Origin: Gemmatimonadota bacterium
GTDB taxonomy: Bacteria > Gemmatimonadota > Gemmatimonadetes > Gemmatimonadales > Gemmatimonadaceae
Length of the DNA: 64,000 nt
Assembly (NCBI GenBank): GCA_040388625.1
Contig: JAZKBK010000001.1
Span: forward strand, 186,001-250,000
Direction of reading: 5' to 3'
The translations under genes and the position numbers were made by a program. Every line of letters begins with the position of its first letter. The stretch's first letter is position 1. Below the pieces are notes generated by a model. The model was given only the letters and a program-made list of their open reading frames with translations, was not told the origin of the DNA and searched no databases. Positions 6,212 to 13,548 of the stretch are shown here, one piece after another.

Positions 6212-8515
6212 ATGCCCATCGCGTCGAACCTAGGTTTCCCACGTATCGGACCCGATCGCGAGCTCAAACGCGCGCTCGAAGCTTACTGGGCCGGACGCTC
6301 GACTGCGGACGATCTCGCAGCGGCTGCTCACGATATTCGTCGCACCAACTGGCAGCTTCAGGCGGACGCCGGTATCGAGCACGTTCCGTCGAATGACTTC
6401 TCGCTGTATGACCATGTGCTCGACACCGCAGTCATGCTAGGCGCCATTCCCCGCCGATTCGCTCGCCGCGCCGGCTTGAGCAATCTGGATCGCTACTTCG
6501 CGATGGCGCGCGGCCTGGCCGACGGCGCATCTTCGATCCCCGCGATGGAGATGACGAAGTGGTTCGACACCAACTACCACTACATCGTCCCCGAGTTCGA
6601 GCCAGCGCAGGATTTTCATCTCGCGTCCACGAAACCGATCGATGAGTTTCTGGAGGCGAAGGCACTCGGCATCACCACGCGCCCGGTAATTCTCGGACCG
6701 GTGTCATTTCTCCTGCTTGGCCGGATGTGCGGTACTTCGGCGGTCCCGCTCACGTTGCTCGACTCGGTATTGCCGGTATACGAGCAAATGCTTGCGCTAC
6801 TCGCTGGCGCGGGCGCCGAATGGGTGCAACTGGATGAACCCTGTCTGGTGCTGGACCTCCCGCGCGAAACGCTGCGCGCATACCGGGCGGCGTACGAACG
6901 CCTCGGCGACGCCCGTACGCGCGTACTCGTCGCGACGTACTTCGGGGATCTCGGCGCAAATCTGCCAACCGCGCTTGGACTCCCCGTCGCGGCGCTACAT
7001 CTCGACCTCGTGCGCGGCCCCGGGCAGCTCGTCGCGGCGCTCGAACGAGCACCACGCACACTCGCGCTCTCGCTCGGCGTCGTCGACGGACGCAACGTAT
7101 GGCGGGCGGACCTCGATGCAACGCTCACACTCCTGACGCGGGCGACGCACGCGCTCGGTCCGGATCGCGTCATGGTCGCGCCTTCGTGTTCGCTGCTCCA
7201 TGTTCCAGTGGACCTGGATAATGAGACGGCGCTGGATGATGATGTGCGTCGTTGGCTGGCCTTCGGAACGCAGAAACTGCACGAGGTAGCAACCCTCTCG
7301 GCCGCGCTGCAGCACGGGCCGGACACGATGCCTGACGCAATCACCGATGCGCTCGCAGACGCGCGCGCCGCACTGGACCAACGTCGAGCGTCGCCTCGCG
7401 CGCACGATCCGGCGGTGCAGGAGAGGCAGCGCACGGTGAGTGAGGACATGTTCCGGCGTACGCCCTATCGTGCGCGCAGCACGCAACAGGAACGTGCGCT
7501 CAACCTGCCGCAGCTGCCGACGACGACAATCGGCTCCTTTCCACAGACCGCCGAACTGCGTCGGGCGCGCGCCGCGGTGCGGGTCGGGCACATGGCGCGG
7601 TCAGACTACGATGCGTTCCTGCGCTCGCAGATCGAAGACGCGATTCGCTTCCAGGAGGAAGTCGGTCTGGACGTGCTCGTCCACGGCGAGTTCGAACGGA
7701 ATGACATGGTGGAGTACTTCGCCGAGCGCCTCGCAGGATTTGCAGTCACGCAACGCGGGTGGGTGCAGAGTTACGGATCGCGCTGTGTGAAGCCGCCCAT
7801 CATCTATGGGGATATCTCCCGTGGCGGCCCGATGACGACGACGTGGACAGCATTCGCCCAGTCACTCACATCGCGACCCGTCAAGGGGATGCTCACCGGA
7901 CCGGTGACGATGTTGCAATGGTCATTCGTTCGTGACGACCAGCCACGCGACGAAACATGCCGGCAACTCGCGCTGGCCATTCGCGACGAAACTGCCGATC
8001 TGGAAGCGGCGGGGATACGCATCATCCAGATCGACGAACCCGCGATCCGCGAGGGCTTGCCGCTCAAGACAGAGGACCGGCACGAGTACCTGGAGTGGGC
8101 GGTGAATGCCTTTCGCCTTGCGTCATCGGGCGTGCGCGACGAAACACAGGTGCACACGCACATGTGCTACTCGGCATTTGACGACATCATCGATGCGGTA
8201 GCGCGAATGGACGCGGATGTACTCTCGATAGAGACATCGCGTTCGGATATGACTCTGCTCGACACCTTCGCTCGCGTGAGCTATCCGAATGGGATTGGGC
8301 CCGGAGTATATGACGTACACTCACCCGCGGTTCCAGCGGCTGCCGAGATCGAGAAGCACCTCAACAAAGCGCTCACCGTGCTCACCCCGGATCAGCTCTG
8401 GGTAAACCCCGACTGTGGTCTCAAGACGCGCCGGTGGGAGGAAGTCCGCCCCAGCATGAGCGCAATAGTGCAGGCCGCAGCGCGAGTTCGACAGTCGCTG
8501 CAGCCGACCATCTGA
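6212..8515 (+). CDS. metE: Cobalamin-independent methionine synthase
   Basis: A 767-residue 5-methyltetrahydropteroyltriglutamate-homocysteine methyltransferase. It makes methionine from homocysteine without B12. The N-terminal barrel starts SNLGFPRIGPDRELKRALEAYW; the C-terminal catalytic barrel contains THMCYSAFDDI (zinc ligands His and Cys), SIETSRSD (Glu ligand) and NPDCGLKTR (second Cys ligand). Length matches the family (about 750-770). The ATG at 6212 begins the conserved PRIG segment almost at once. Upstream (6043-6211) I see no S-box, SAH or cobalamin riboswitch consensus. It is divergent from the MerR gene, with no downstream partner on the same strand. Confidence 0.97.
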   Translation: MPIASNLGFPRIGPDRELKRALEAYWAGRSTADDLAAAAHDIRRTNWQLQADAGIEHVPSNDFSLYDHVLDTAVMLGAIPRRFARRAGLSNLDRYFAMARGLADGASSIPAMEMTKWFDTNYHYIVPEFEPAQDFHLASTKPIDEFLEAKALGITTRPVILGPVSFLLLGRMCGTSAVPLTLLDSVLPVYEQMLALLAGAGAEWVQLDEPCLVLDLPRETLRAYRAAYERLGDARTRVLVATYFGDLGANLPTALGLPVAALHLDLVRGPGQLVAALERAPRTLALSLGVVDGRNVWRADLDATLTLLTRATHALGPDRVMVAPSCSLLHVPVDLDNETALDDDVRRWLAFGTQKLHEVATLSAALQHGPDTMPDAITDALADARAALDQRRASPRAHDPAVQERQRTVSEDMFRRTPYRARSTQQERALNLPQLPTTTIGSFPQTAELRRARAAVRVGHMARSDYDAFLRSQIEDAIRFQEEVGLDVLVHGEFERNDMVEYFAERLAGFAVTQRGWVQSYGSRCVKPPIIYGDISRGGPMTTTWTAFAQSLTSRPVKGMLTGPVTMLQWSFVRDDQPRDETCRQLALAIRDETADLEAAGIRIIQIDEPAIREGLPLKTEDRHEYLEWAVNAFRLASSGVRDETQVHTHMCYSAFDDIIDAVARMDADVLSIETSRSDMTLLDTFARVSYPNGIGPGVYDVHSPAVPAAAEIEKHLNKALTVLTPDQLWVNPDCGLKTRRWEEVRPSMSAIVQAAARVRQSLQPTI

Positions 8516-8576
8516 CCTGTGACTACCTGACTTCTGGGGAGCTGTGCTCCGGTGTGCGCGAGTCAGTAGCCCGCGT

Positions 8577-9224
8577 TCATTCCGGCGCCGGCAATCCGCC
8601 GCGCTCCGCGACCAGCTTCGCCATTCCTTCCGCTGTCGCTCCTTTCTCTCGATATCCATCCAGCACGCCAACCCGGTCTGCCTCGGGCCGATTCTGGCTC
8701 ATCTTCCACTTGCCCTCGATCCTCGTGATCGGAATCTCGACTCCGACGATCCCCTTCATCTGCGCGACTATGAAGTCAACCGGCGCATCATCCACCTTCC
8801 ATGGCATCGGACGATCGCTCTCGCACTGCTGTGTGAGATCGTTCAGCTGGCGGCGCAGCCAGACGTCGTCTTCGACCACACGTGGCCGACCCCAGACGTG
8901 CACCGTCGCATAATTCCACGTCGGAACCACCTTCCCGGTTTCTCGTTTGGTCGCGTACCAGGATGGCGTTACGTAGTCCTGAGGACCCTGGAAGACGACC
9001 ATGCATTCTTCCACGGACGCCAGCTCTCGCCACTGACCGTTCGCCCGTGCCAGATGGCACCGGATGGTGCCGAACTCCGTTCCGTCCGCGTCGACCAGAC
9101 ATGGAATCCAGTTGGCCATCAGGCCTCCGGCACCGGCGGTGATGATCAGGCCGAGCGGGTGGGCACGAATCAGACTGTGCTGAACGTGGAGCCGATCTTC
9201 ACGAAAATTCGGTGGCTGGTACAT
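8577..9224 (-). CDS. PaiB-family FMN-binding negative regulator
   Basis: A 215-residue protein beginning MYQPPNFREDR, the typical PaiB start, with the split-barrel flavin-binding segments SLIRAHPLGLIITAG, HLARANGQW, VVFQGPQDYVTPSWYATK and VVPTWNYATVHVWGRPRV. PaiB proteins are described as transcriptional repressors of sporulation and protease genes in Bacillus, but most homologues are better regarded as flavin- or heme-binding split-barrel proteins of uncertain role. It is convergent with metE and stands alone; its promoter must lie in the 9225-9395 region, which is divergent from the small repeat-protein leader. Confidence 0.9.
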   Translation of the reverse strand: MYQPPNFREDRLHVQHSLIRAHPLGLIITAGAGGLMANWIPCLVDADGTEFGTIRCHLARANGQWRELASVEECMVVFQGPQDYVTPSWYATKRETGKVVPTWNYATVHVWGRPRVVEDDVWLRRQLNDLTQQCESDRPMPWKVDDAPVDFIVAQMKGIVGVEIPITRIEGKWKMSQNRPEADRVGVLDGYREKGATAEGMAKLVAERGGLPAPE

Positions 9225-9395
9225 GCAAACTCCTCTGGGAGACTGGTCCGCGAATATACAAAATTCCCGGATTCCAACGCCTAGTTCAGGTCAAACAGGC
9301 CGGATCTGGTCGTCCCGATGCCCGGGAAGATTTCCCCGATCCCGGCTTATCAGCAAATGCCGATACTGGTCGAATCCGCCTAAGTCATTATTTCA

Positions 9396-9434
9396 CAATG
9401 GGTTACGGGCTCGTCAAACGAGGCACACCCATTG
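9396..9434 (+). ncRNA. Leader stem-loop 1 (8-bp outer stem, 5-bp inner stem)
   Basis: CAATGGGT (9396-9403) pairs perfectly with ACCCATTG (9427-9434). Inside, CTCGT and ACGAG form a second stem closed by a CAA triloop. It is the first of three consecutive hairpins in front of the small secreted-protein gene at 9531. Confidence 0.5.
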
Positions 9435-9444
9435 CCTTTACTCC

Positions 9445-9482
9445 TGCCTGAAGCCGGCCGCCTTGTGCGGCTCAGTCAGGCA
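9445..9482 (+). ncRNA. Leader stem-loop 2 (nested hairpin)
   Basis: TGCCTGA (9445-9451) pairs with TCAGGCA (9476-9482), enclosing GCCGC/GCGGC with a five-base loop. There is no following T-run, so it is not an obvious terminator. It is separated from stem-loop 1 by ten bases. Confidence 0.5.
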
Positions 9483-9485
9483 AGC

Positions 9486-9500
9486 ACCACTGATGGTGGT
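9486..9500 (+). ncRNA. Leader stem-loop 3, close to the ribosome binding site
   Basis: ACCAC (9486-9490) pairs with GTGGT (9496-9500) around a TGATG loop. The AGGAG ribosome binding site lies about 18 bases further on, so folding of this short hairpin could affect translation. Confidence 0.4.
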
Positions 9501-9530
9501 TGTCGGGAACTCACCAACAGGAGTATCTAG

Positions 9531-9794
9531 ATGAAGAAGAATTCCAACACCTTGCGTGCGATTGCGCTCGGCCTGAGCGTCGCCACGGCGGGAACCGCTG
9601 TTGCGTTGTACGCGACTCCAGTGATCGCGCAGCAGACCCCGATCGCCGCGACGGTAGCTGACACGATCCCGACCAAGCCGGATACGGCCCGTCCGAAGCC
9701 CGACACGACGATGCCGCCAATGCCGACCAAGCCGGATACGACCAAGCCAAAGCCGGATACGACCAAGCCGGCTCCAGCAGTCAAGCCGCTCTAA
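9531..9794 (+). CDS. Small secreted Pro/Lys/Thr repeat protein
   Basis: An 87-residue protein with a clear Sec signal peptide: MKKNSNTLR, hydrophobic helix, and a probable cleavage after PVIAQ-like residues near 32. The mature part is almost entirely a low-complexity repeat of PTKPDT, RPKPDT and KPKPDT units. Such sequences usually span or decorate the envelope or wall; no enzymatic domain is present. An AGGAG ribosome binding site sits eight bases upstream. The gene has an unusual three-hairpin leader and is followed by two strong hairpins, so it is an isolated, probably well-expressed unit. As a polyproline-like chain it is a plausible EF-P client. Function unknown. Confidence 0.8.
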   Translation: MKKNSNTLRAIALGLSVATAGTAVALYATPVIAQQTPIAATVADTIPTKPDTARPKPDTTMPPMPTKPDTTKPKPDTTKPAPAVKPL

Positions 9795-9818
9795 TTTTCA
9801 GCAGTTCAGAGCGGTGAG

Positions 9819-9856
9819 TGCGGGCGCGGTGTCACGACGGTGATATCGCGCCCGCA
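9819..9856 (+). terminator. Strong GC hairpin downstream of the small repeat protein
   Basis: Perfect 10-bp inverted repeat TGCGGGCGCG/CGCGCCCGCA with an 18-base loop, 25 bases after the stop. It lacks a T-run; it may slow transcription or protect the 3' end, ahead of the canonical terminator that follows. Confidence 0.6.
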
Positions 9857-9873
9857 GTACGTTCGCCAACTCC

Positions 9874-9912
9874 AGCCGCGCAACGCCCATCTATGGCTTG
9901 CGCGGCTTTTTT
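9874..9912 (+). terminator. Rho-independent terminator
   Basis: AGCCGCGCAA (9874-9883) pairs with TTGCGCGGCT (9898-9907) and is followed by six T in a row. It terminates plus-strand transcription from the small secreted-protein gene and overlaps the end of the convergent lipoprotein gene. Confidence 0.9.
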
Positions 9913-10535
9913 AGCGCCGTGTCGCCGGCCGGCGTCCGAATGGTCGACCGCAAGTCGATCGCCTTGAGATGATTCAGCTCGTCATGCAGAACCTTGAGCT
10001 GGTTTTCCCGGTCCTGAAGATCACTCTCCATCCGCGTCGCGACCTTTCTGAGCAACGCACTCTGGTCCTGCTCAGCCTGCAGTCGAACCGAGATCGAGTC
10101 GATGCTCCGGCGTAGCTTCAGCGTGTCCGAGGTCAACTGCGCGATCTGCGCACGCAGCCCTTGCTGTTTCGCAACGGCGTCGTTGCTCGCCTTCTGCAGC
10201 TCGTGCAGCAGCGATAACTGATCCGTCGCTGCTTGTCGCCGAGATGTGTTCGGGTAGTCCCGCAGCAGCCGCTCGAACAGCTCGCGCGCGCGCGCCGGAT
10301 CGTACGTCGGGCGGTCCGGAAAGCTGTACAGCATCGCTGCCTGGAACAGAGTCGACTCGTTGCGCAGGAGCGAGGTATCAGCCGCGAGTGCAGTCGCTGC
10401 GTCGGACCAGTTGCGCGCGTCGATTGCGCTGTCGAACTGCGACGTCCGCGCAGTCGCGCACGCGATCGCAACGAGCGTCGCGGCGCAGGCGGAGGCGACG
10501 ACGACGGAACGAACGACTCGACGACGGTAGATCAC
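9891..10535 (-). CDS. TPR/coiled-coil lipoprotein, QseG-like
   Basis: A 214-residue envelope protein. The N-terminus MIYRRRVVRSVVVASACAATLVAIACATAR is a lipoprotein signal with Cys near 26. Residues 35-115 form helical repeats (ARNWSDAATALAADTSLL, ARARELFERLLRDYPN), followed by a long coiled coil (about 115-195, heptads around SLLHELQKASNDAVAKQQ and LQAEQDQSALLRKV). The start is GTG at 10535, whose GTGA overlaps the kinase stop, so translation is coupled. Position after a GlrK-like kinase and a GlrR-like regulator matches QseG, the outer-membrane lipoprotein that modulates QseE/GlrK; this is an argument from context and architecture, since sequence similarity cannot be tested here. Confidence 0.75.
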   Translation of the reverse strand: MIYRRRVVRSVVVASACAATLVAIACATARTSQFDSAIDARNWSDAATALAADTSLLRNESTLFQAAMLYSFPDRPTYDPARARELFERLLRDYPNTSRRQAATDQLSLLHELQKASNDAVAKQQGLRAQIAQLTSDTLKLRRSIDSISVRLQAEQDQSALLRKVATRMESDLQDRENQLKVLHDELNHLKAIDLRSTIRTPAGDTALKKPRKP

Positions 10536-12109
10536 GATACTACCGATGGACTGCCGGAGGGCACGGAAGAAGAAGCTGCCATTGTGGCTTCTGGTGACGC
10601 ACGAAATGCGCCCGGTAGAAGGACATTGAACACCGTGCCGTTGCCGCTGGGGTTGTCGGCGACCCAGATGACACCCGAGTGCGCCTTCACGATTTCCCGG
10701 CAGATGGTGAGTCCGAGTCCCACACCTCTATGCCGGACTGCTCGTCCGGAGGGCGTCTGGTAGAATCGCTCGAAGATGCGTTCCTTCTCCGAATCGGGAA
10801 TGCCGGGCCCGTGATCGGTGACCGTTATCCACATGACGCTTGATTCCGGTCGCTGTGAGCGAACGGCGGCCCAACGTGCAGGTGGAATCTGATCCGGTCG
10901 CGCCGTGAGCAACCGCATCTCGGCGCGCACTTCGCCGGCATCGGGCGAGAACTTGATTGCGTTCTCCAGCAGGTTGTCGAGCACCTGAAGAATTCGATCC
11001 TGGTCGCACTCCACGAGCACCTTGTGGTCCGGCTCCAGGACTTCGATGCGGATCCCGTGCTCCTCCGCCGCGCTCTCGGCCTGTGCGACTGCGCGCCGCA
11101 ACAGATGAGCGCCATCCGTCACTTGCATCTCCGGCGGGAGTCCGCCTTCCAGCCGCGACAGATTCAACAGCTTCGCCAGCATTCCGGACAAGCGCGCGCC
11201 GCTCTGCTGATTGAGCACGAGCAGCGTGCGCTGCTTGTCGGTCAGAGGGCCCGGCACTTCGTCCAGCAGTATGCTGATGGTTTCCTGCATCGAAGTAAGC
11301 GGTGTCTTGAGATCGTGTGACACGCCGGTGACGAAATCGCGCTTCATTCGGTCGAGTACGGCGAGTCGCTCGGTCATCGAGTTGAACGCTCGCGCGACCT
11401 GCGCGAATTCATCATCGCGTGTGGTGTCGAGTCTGTAGTCGAACTGTCCCTGCGCGACCTTGCGTGTCCCTTCTGTAAGCCGATGCAGCGGCTCCGAAAT
11501 CGATCGCGCGATCAACGCCGAGAGGACGAGACTGAGGAACAGAATGCCCAGCGCCGCGATCCATGATATCCGCTCGGCGAGAGTGGCCGCGCTGGACGAC
11601 TGCGCGAGGCGCGCCTCCATCTCCGACTGCGACGCCTCGCCAACGCGTTGAGTGACAGCTTGCAGGGCGTCAAGCTGACCCTGCAGCGCGCCGAGCGAAT
11701 CCTGCACGGCGGTCAGCGAGCCGAGCCGCGCGAACGATGCAAGTCGCCGCGTCGGCGATCCGAGCGCGTGCCACTGATTCGCGACTACATCGATCTCCTT
11801 GCGCTCGCGATCGCTGAGCGGCATTTCTTCGAGCGTCTGAAACTCCGACGCATATGCGGTCGCGAGCTGATCGAACTTGTTCAGATAGCCAGGGTCACGC
11901 GTGATCGAATACTTCGCCGCGTTCTCGCCCAACTGGGCGATGCGCATGTACTGCTCGGTCGATGTCGCGCGCACGCGCTCCGACAGCTCTGACAGCTCAT
12001 GCCCCGTAGCGACAACGTGCCGGATCGTGCTCACATGATATATGAGCAGCACGCCGAGTAGCGTGATGTACAGAGCGAAGGCAGCGCGAAGCTTTGTCGC
12101 GACCTTCAT
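10532..12109 (-). CDS. Sensor histidine kinase, GlrK/QseE-like
   Basis: A 525-residue membrane histidine kinase. TM1 (about 10-30, AFALYITLLGVLLIYHV), a periplasmic all-helical segment (about 31-170), TM2 (WIAALGILFLSLVLSALIA), HAMP domain (RSISEPLHRLTEGTRKVAQG), HisKA with H-box GVSHDLKTPLTSM, and HATPase_c with N-box NLLENAIKFSP, G1 DHGPGIP and G2 GVGLGLTI. All catalytic motifs are intact. The frame is open to 12331, but the first sensible start is ATG 12109, which overlaps the regulator stop as ATGA. It phosphorylates the NtrC-type regulator encoded just upstream; the helical sensor and downstream lipoprotein resemble the envelope-sensing QseE system. Confidence 0.93.
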   Translation of the reverse strand: MKVATKLRAAFALYITLLGVLLIYHVSTIRHVVATGHELSELSERVRATSTEQYMRIAQLGENAAKYSITRDPGYLNKFDQLATAYASEFQTLEEMPLSDRERKEIDVVANQWHALGSPTRRLASFARLGSLTAVQDSLGALQGQLDALQAVTQRVGEASQSEMEARLAQSSSAATLAERISWIAALGILFLSLVLSALIARSISEPLHRLTEGTRKVAQGQFDYRLDTTRDDEFAQVARAFNSMTERLAVLDRMKRDFVTGVSHDLKTPLTSMQETISILLDEVPGPLTDKQRTLLVLNQQSGARLSGMLAKLLNLSRLEGGLPPEMQVTDGAHLLRRAVAQAESAAEEHGIRIEVLEPDHKVLVECDQDRILQVLDNLLENAIKFSPDAGEVRAEMRLLTARPDQIPPARWAAVRSQRPESSVMWITVTDHGPGIPDSEKERIFERFYQTPSGRAVRHRGVGLGLTICREIVKAHSGVIWVADNPSGNGTVFNVLLPGAFRASPEATMAASSSVPSGSPSVVS

Positions 12110-13470
12110 TTGTCGAGTCCGTAGCTCCGCAGGCGATTTCGAATCGTCTTGACGTCGAGGCCCAGCTGGCGCGCGGCCTCGGCCTTGTTCTGGCCCGTGC
12201 GGTCGAGCGTGGTGAGTATCAACAGTCGCTCGGCGTCGGCCAGCGTCATGCCCGCCGGTACCTGGATCGTCGTCGGGCCGCCGGCCTTGATCGCCTGAAT
12301 GTGCGGGGAGAGATGACGAGGTTCGATCCAACCCGTCCGCGCAACGATCACCGCGCGCTCGATGACATTACGGAGCTCGCGGACGTTGCCCGGCCACGAA
12401 TACGCCTCCAGCAGCGCGCGCGACGCGTCATTCACACCTTCAACAGGCATGCTGTGCTTCCGGCTGAATTCGCGAACGAAGTGTCGTGCTAGCAGCGGGA
12501 TGTCGTCGGGCCGCTCGCGGAGTGGGGACAGCGCGATCTCGAATACGTTGAGCCGATAGAACAGGTCTTCGCGAAGAAGCCCGTCGCGGACCGCGGCTGC
12601 AACCGACCGATTCGTTGCCGCCAGCACGCGGACGTCGAAATGAATTTCCTTGCTCCCGCCGAGCCGGCGCGCGTAGCTGTCTTCAAGAATGCGCAGGAGC
12701 TTTGGCTGGAGCGCCATCGGCATTTCCGCAATCTCGTCCAGAAATAGCGTCCCACGATTCGCAAGCTCGAAAGCGCCCGGCCGCGCGCGATTTGCGCCGG
12801 TGAAAGCCCCCTGCTCGTGTCCGAACAGCTCGCTCTCGATGAGACCTTCGGGAATCGCCGCTGCGTTCAGTGCGACGAACGGCTTGTCGTGGCGATTGCT
12901 GAGCGTGTGGATGGCGTGCGCGACCACTTCCTTTCCCGTACCGCTCTCGCCCGTGATGATCGCCGACGCATCGCTCGAGGCGATCACCTGAATCAGCTTC
13001 TGCAGCTCACGAATGGATCGGCTCTTTCCAACGAGGCCGCCGATACTGGCCGAGCCTTCGAGATTCGCGTCCAGCTCCTGATCCAGCTGACGTTGAGTGC
13101 GTTCTGCGGCGACGGCGTCGAGCAGTCCGCGCAACACGGCATGGTCGAGTGGCTTCGTGAGAAAATCCCGCGCGCCAGCTTTCATGGCATCGACCGCCGC
13201 ATCGATGTTCCCGTGCGCGGTCATCATGATCACCGGGATGGTCTCGTCGTTACGCTTGAGCCAGCGCAGCAGCTCTACGCCCGATATGCCGGGCAGGACC
13301 ACATCCGAGAGAATCACGTCGGGGCGGCTCTGGCGCAGCGCGCGCTCCGCTTCAGCGGCGTCCACCGCTGTCGTCACGTCGTAGCCCCAGTCCTGGATTC
13401 GAAGCGTCAGGACTTCCCGGAGCGCCGGCTCGTCGTCCACGACCAGGACGGAGATTCGGGTCGGTTCCAT
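12106..13470 (-). CDS. Sigma54-dependent response regulator, GlrR/NtrC-like
   Basis: A 454-residue regulator: receiver domain (about 7-120, phosphoacceptor Asp56 in VILSDVVLPG), AAA+ sigma54-interaction domain with Walker A GESGTGKE, the GAFTGA loop and Walker B TLFLDEIAEMP, and a C-terminal Fis-type helix-turn-helix (NKAEAARQLGLDVKTIRNRL). It activates sigma54 promoters when phosphorylated by its partner kinase, whose gene overlaps its 3' end by four bases. Together with the lipoprotein that follows, it forms an operon equivalent to glrR-glrK-qseG. A PAS-GGDEF gene ends 78 bases upstream and may be cotranscribed. Target promoters in this window were not identified with confidence. Confidence 0.95.
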   Translation of the reverse strand: MEPTRISVLVVDDEPALREVLTLRIQDWGYDVTTAVDAAEAERALRQSRPDVILSDVVLPGISGVELLRWLKRNDETIPVIMMTAHGNIDAAVDAMKAGARDFLTKPLDHAVLRGLLDAVAAERTQRQLDQELDANLEGSASIGGLVGKSRSIRELQKLIQVIASSDASAIITGESGTGKEVVAHAIHTLSNRHDKPFVALNAAAIPEGLIESELFGHEQGAFTGANRARPGAFELANRGTLFLDEIAEMPMALQPKLLRILEDSYARRLGGSKEIHFDVRVLAATNRSVAAAVRDGLLREDLFYRLNVFEIALSPLRERPDDIPLLARHFVREFSRKHSMPVEGVNDASRALLEAYSWPGNVRELRNVIERAVIVARTGWIEPRHLSPHIQAIKAGGPTTIQVPAGMTLADAERLLILTTLDRTGQNKAEAARQLGLDVKTIRNRLRSYGLDK

Positions 13471-13548
13471 ACTGCTTCAATGTAAACATTGGATGCTGAG
13501 AGCCCGGCACTGTGGGGAAAGTTCGTGCCGGAACGAGGGAACCGCGGT

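Noticed and set aside
9303-9320. CTGG-N10-GC pattern suggesting a sigma54 promoter before the small secreted-protein gene
   Set aside because: Only the invariant GG and GC match; the surrounding consensus (TGGCAC, TTGCW) is poor, so not reported as a site.
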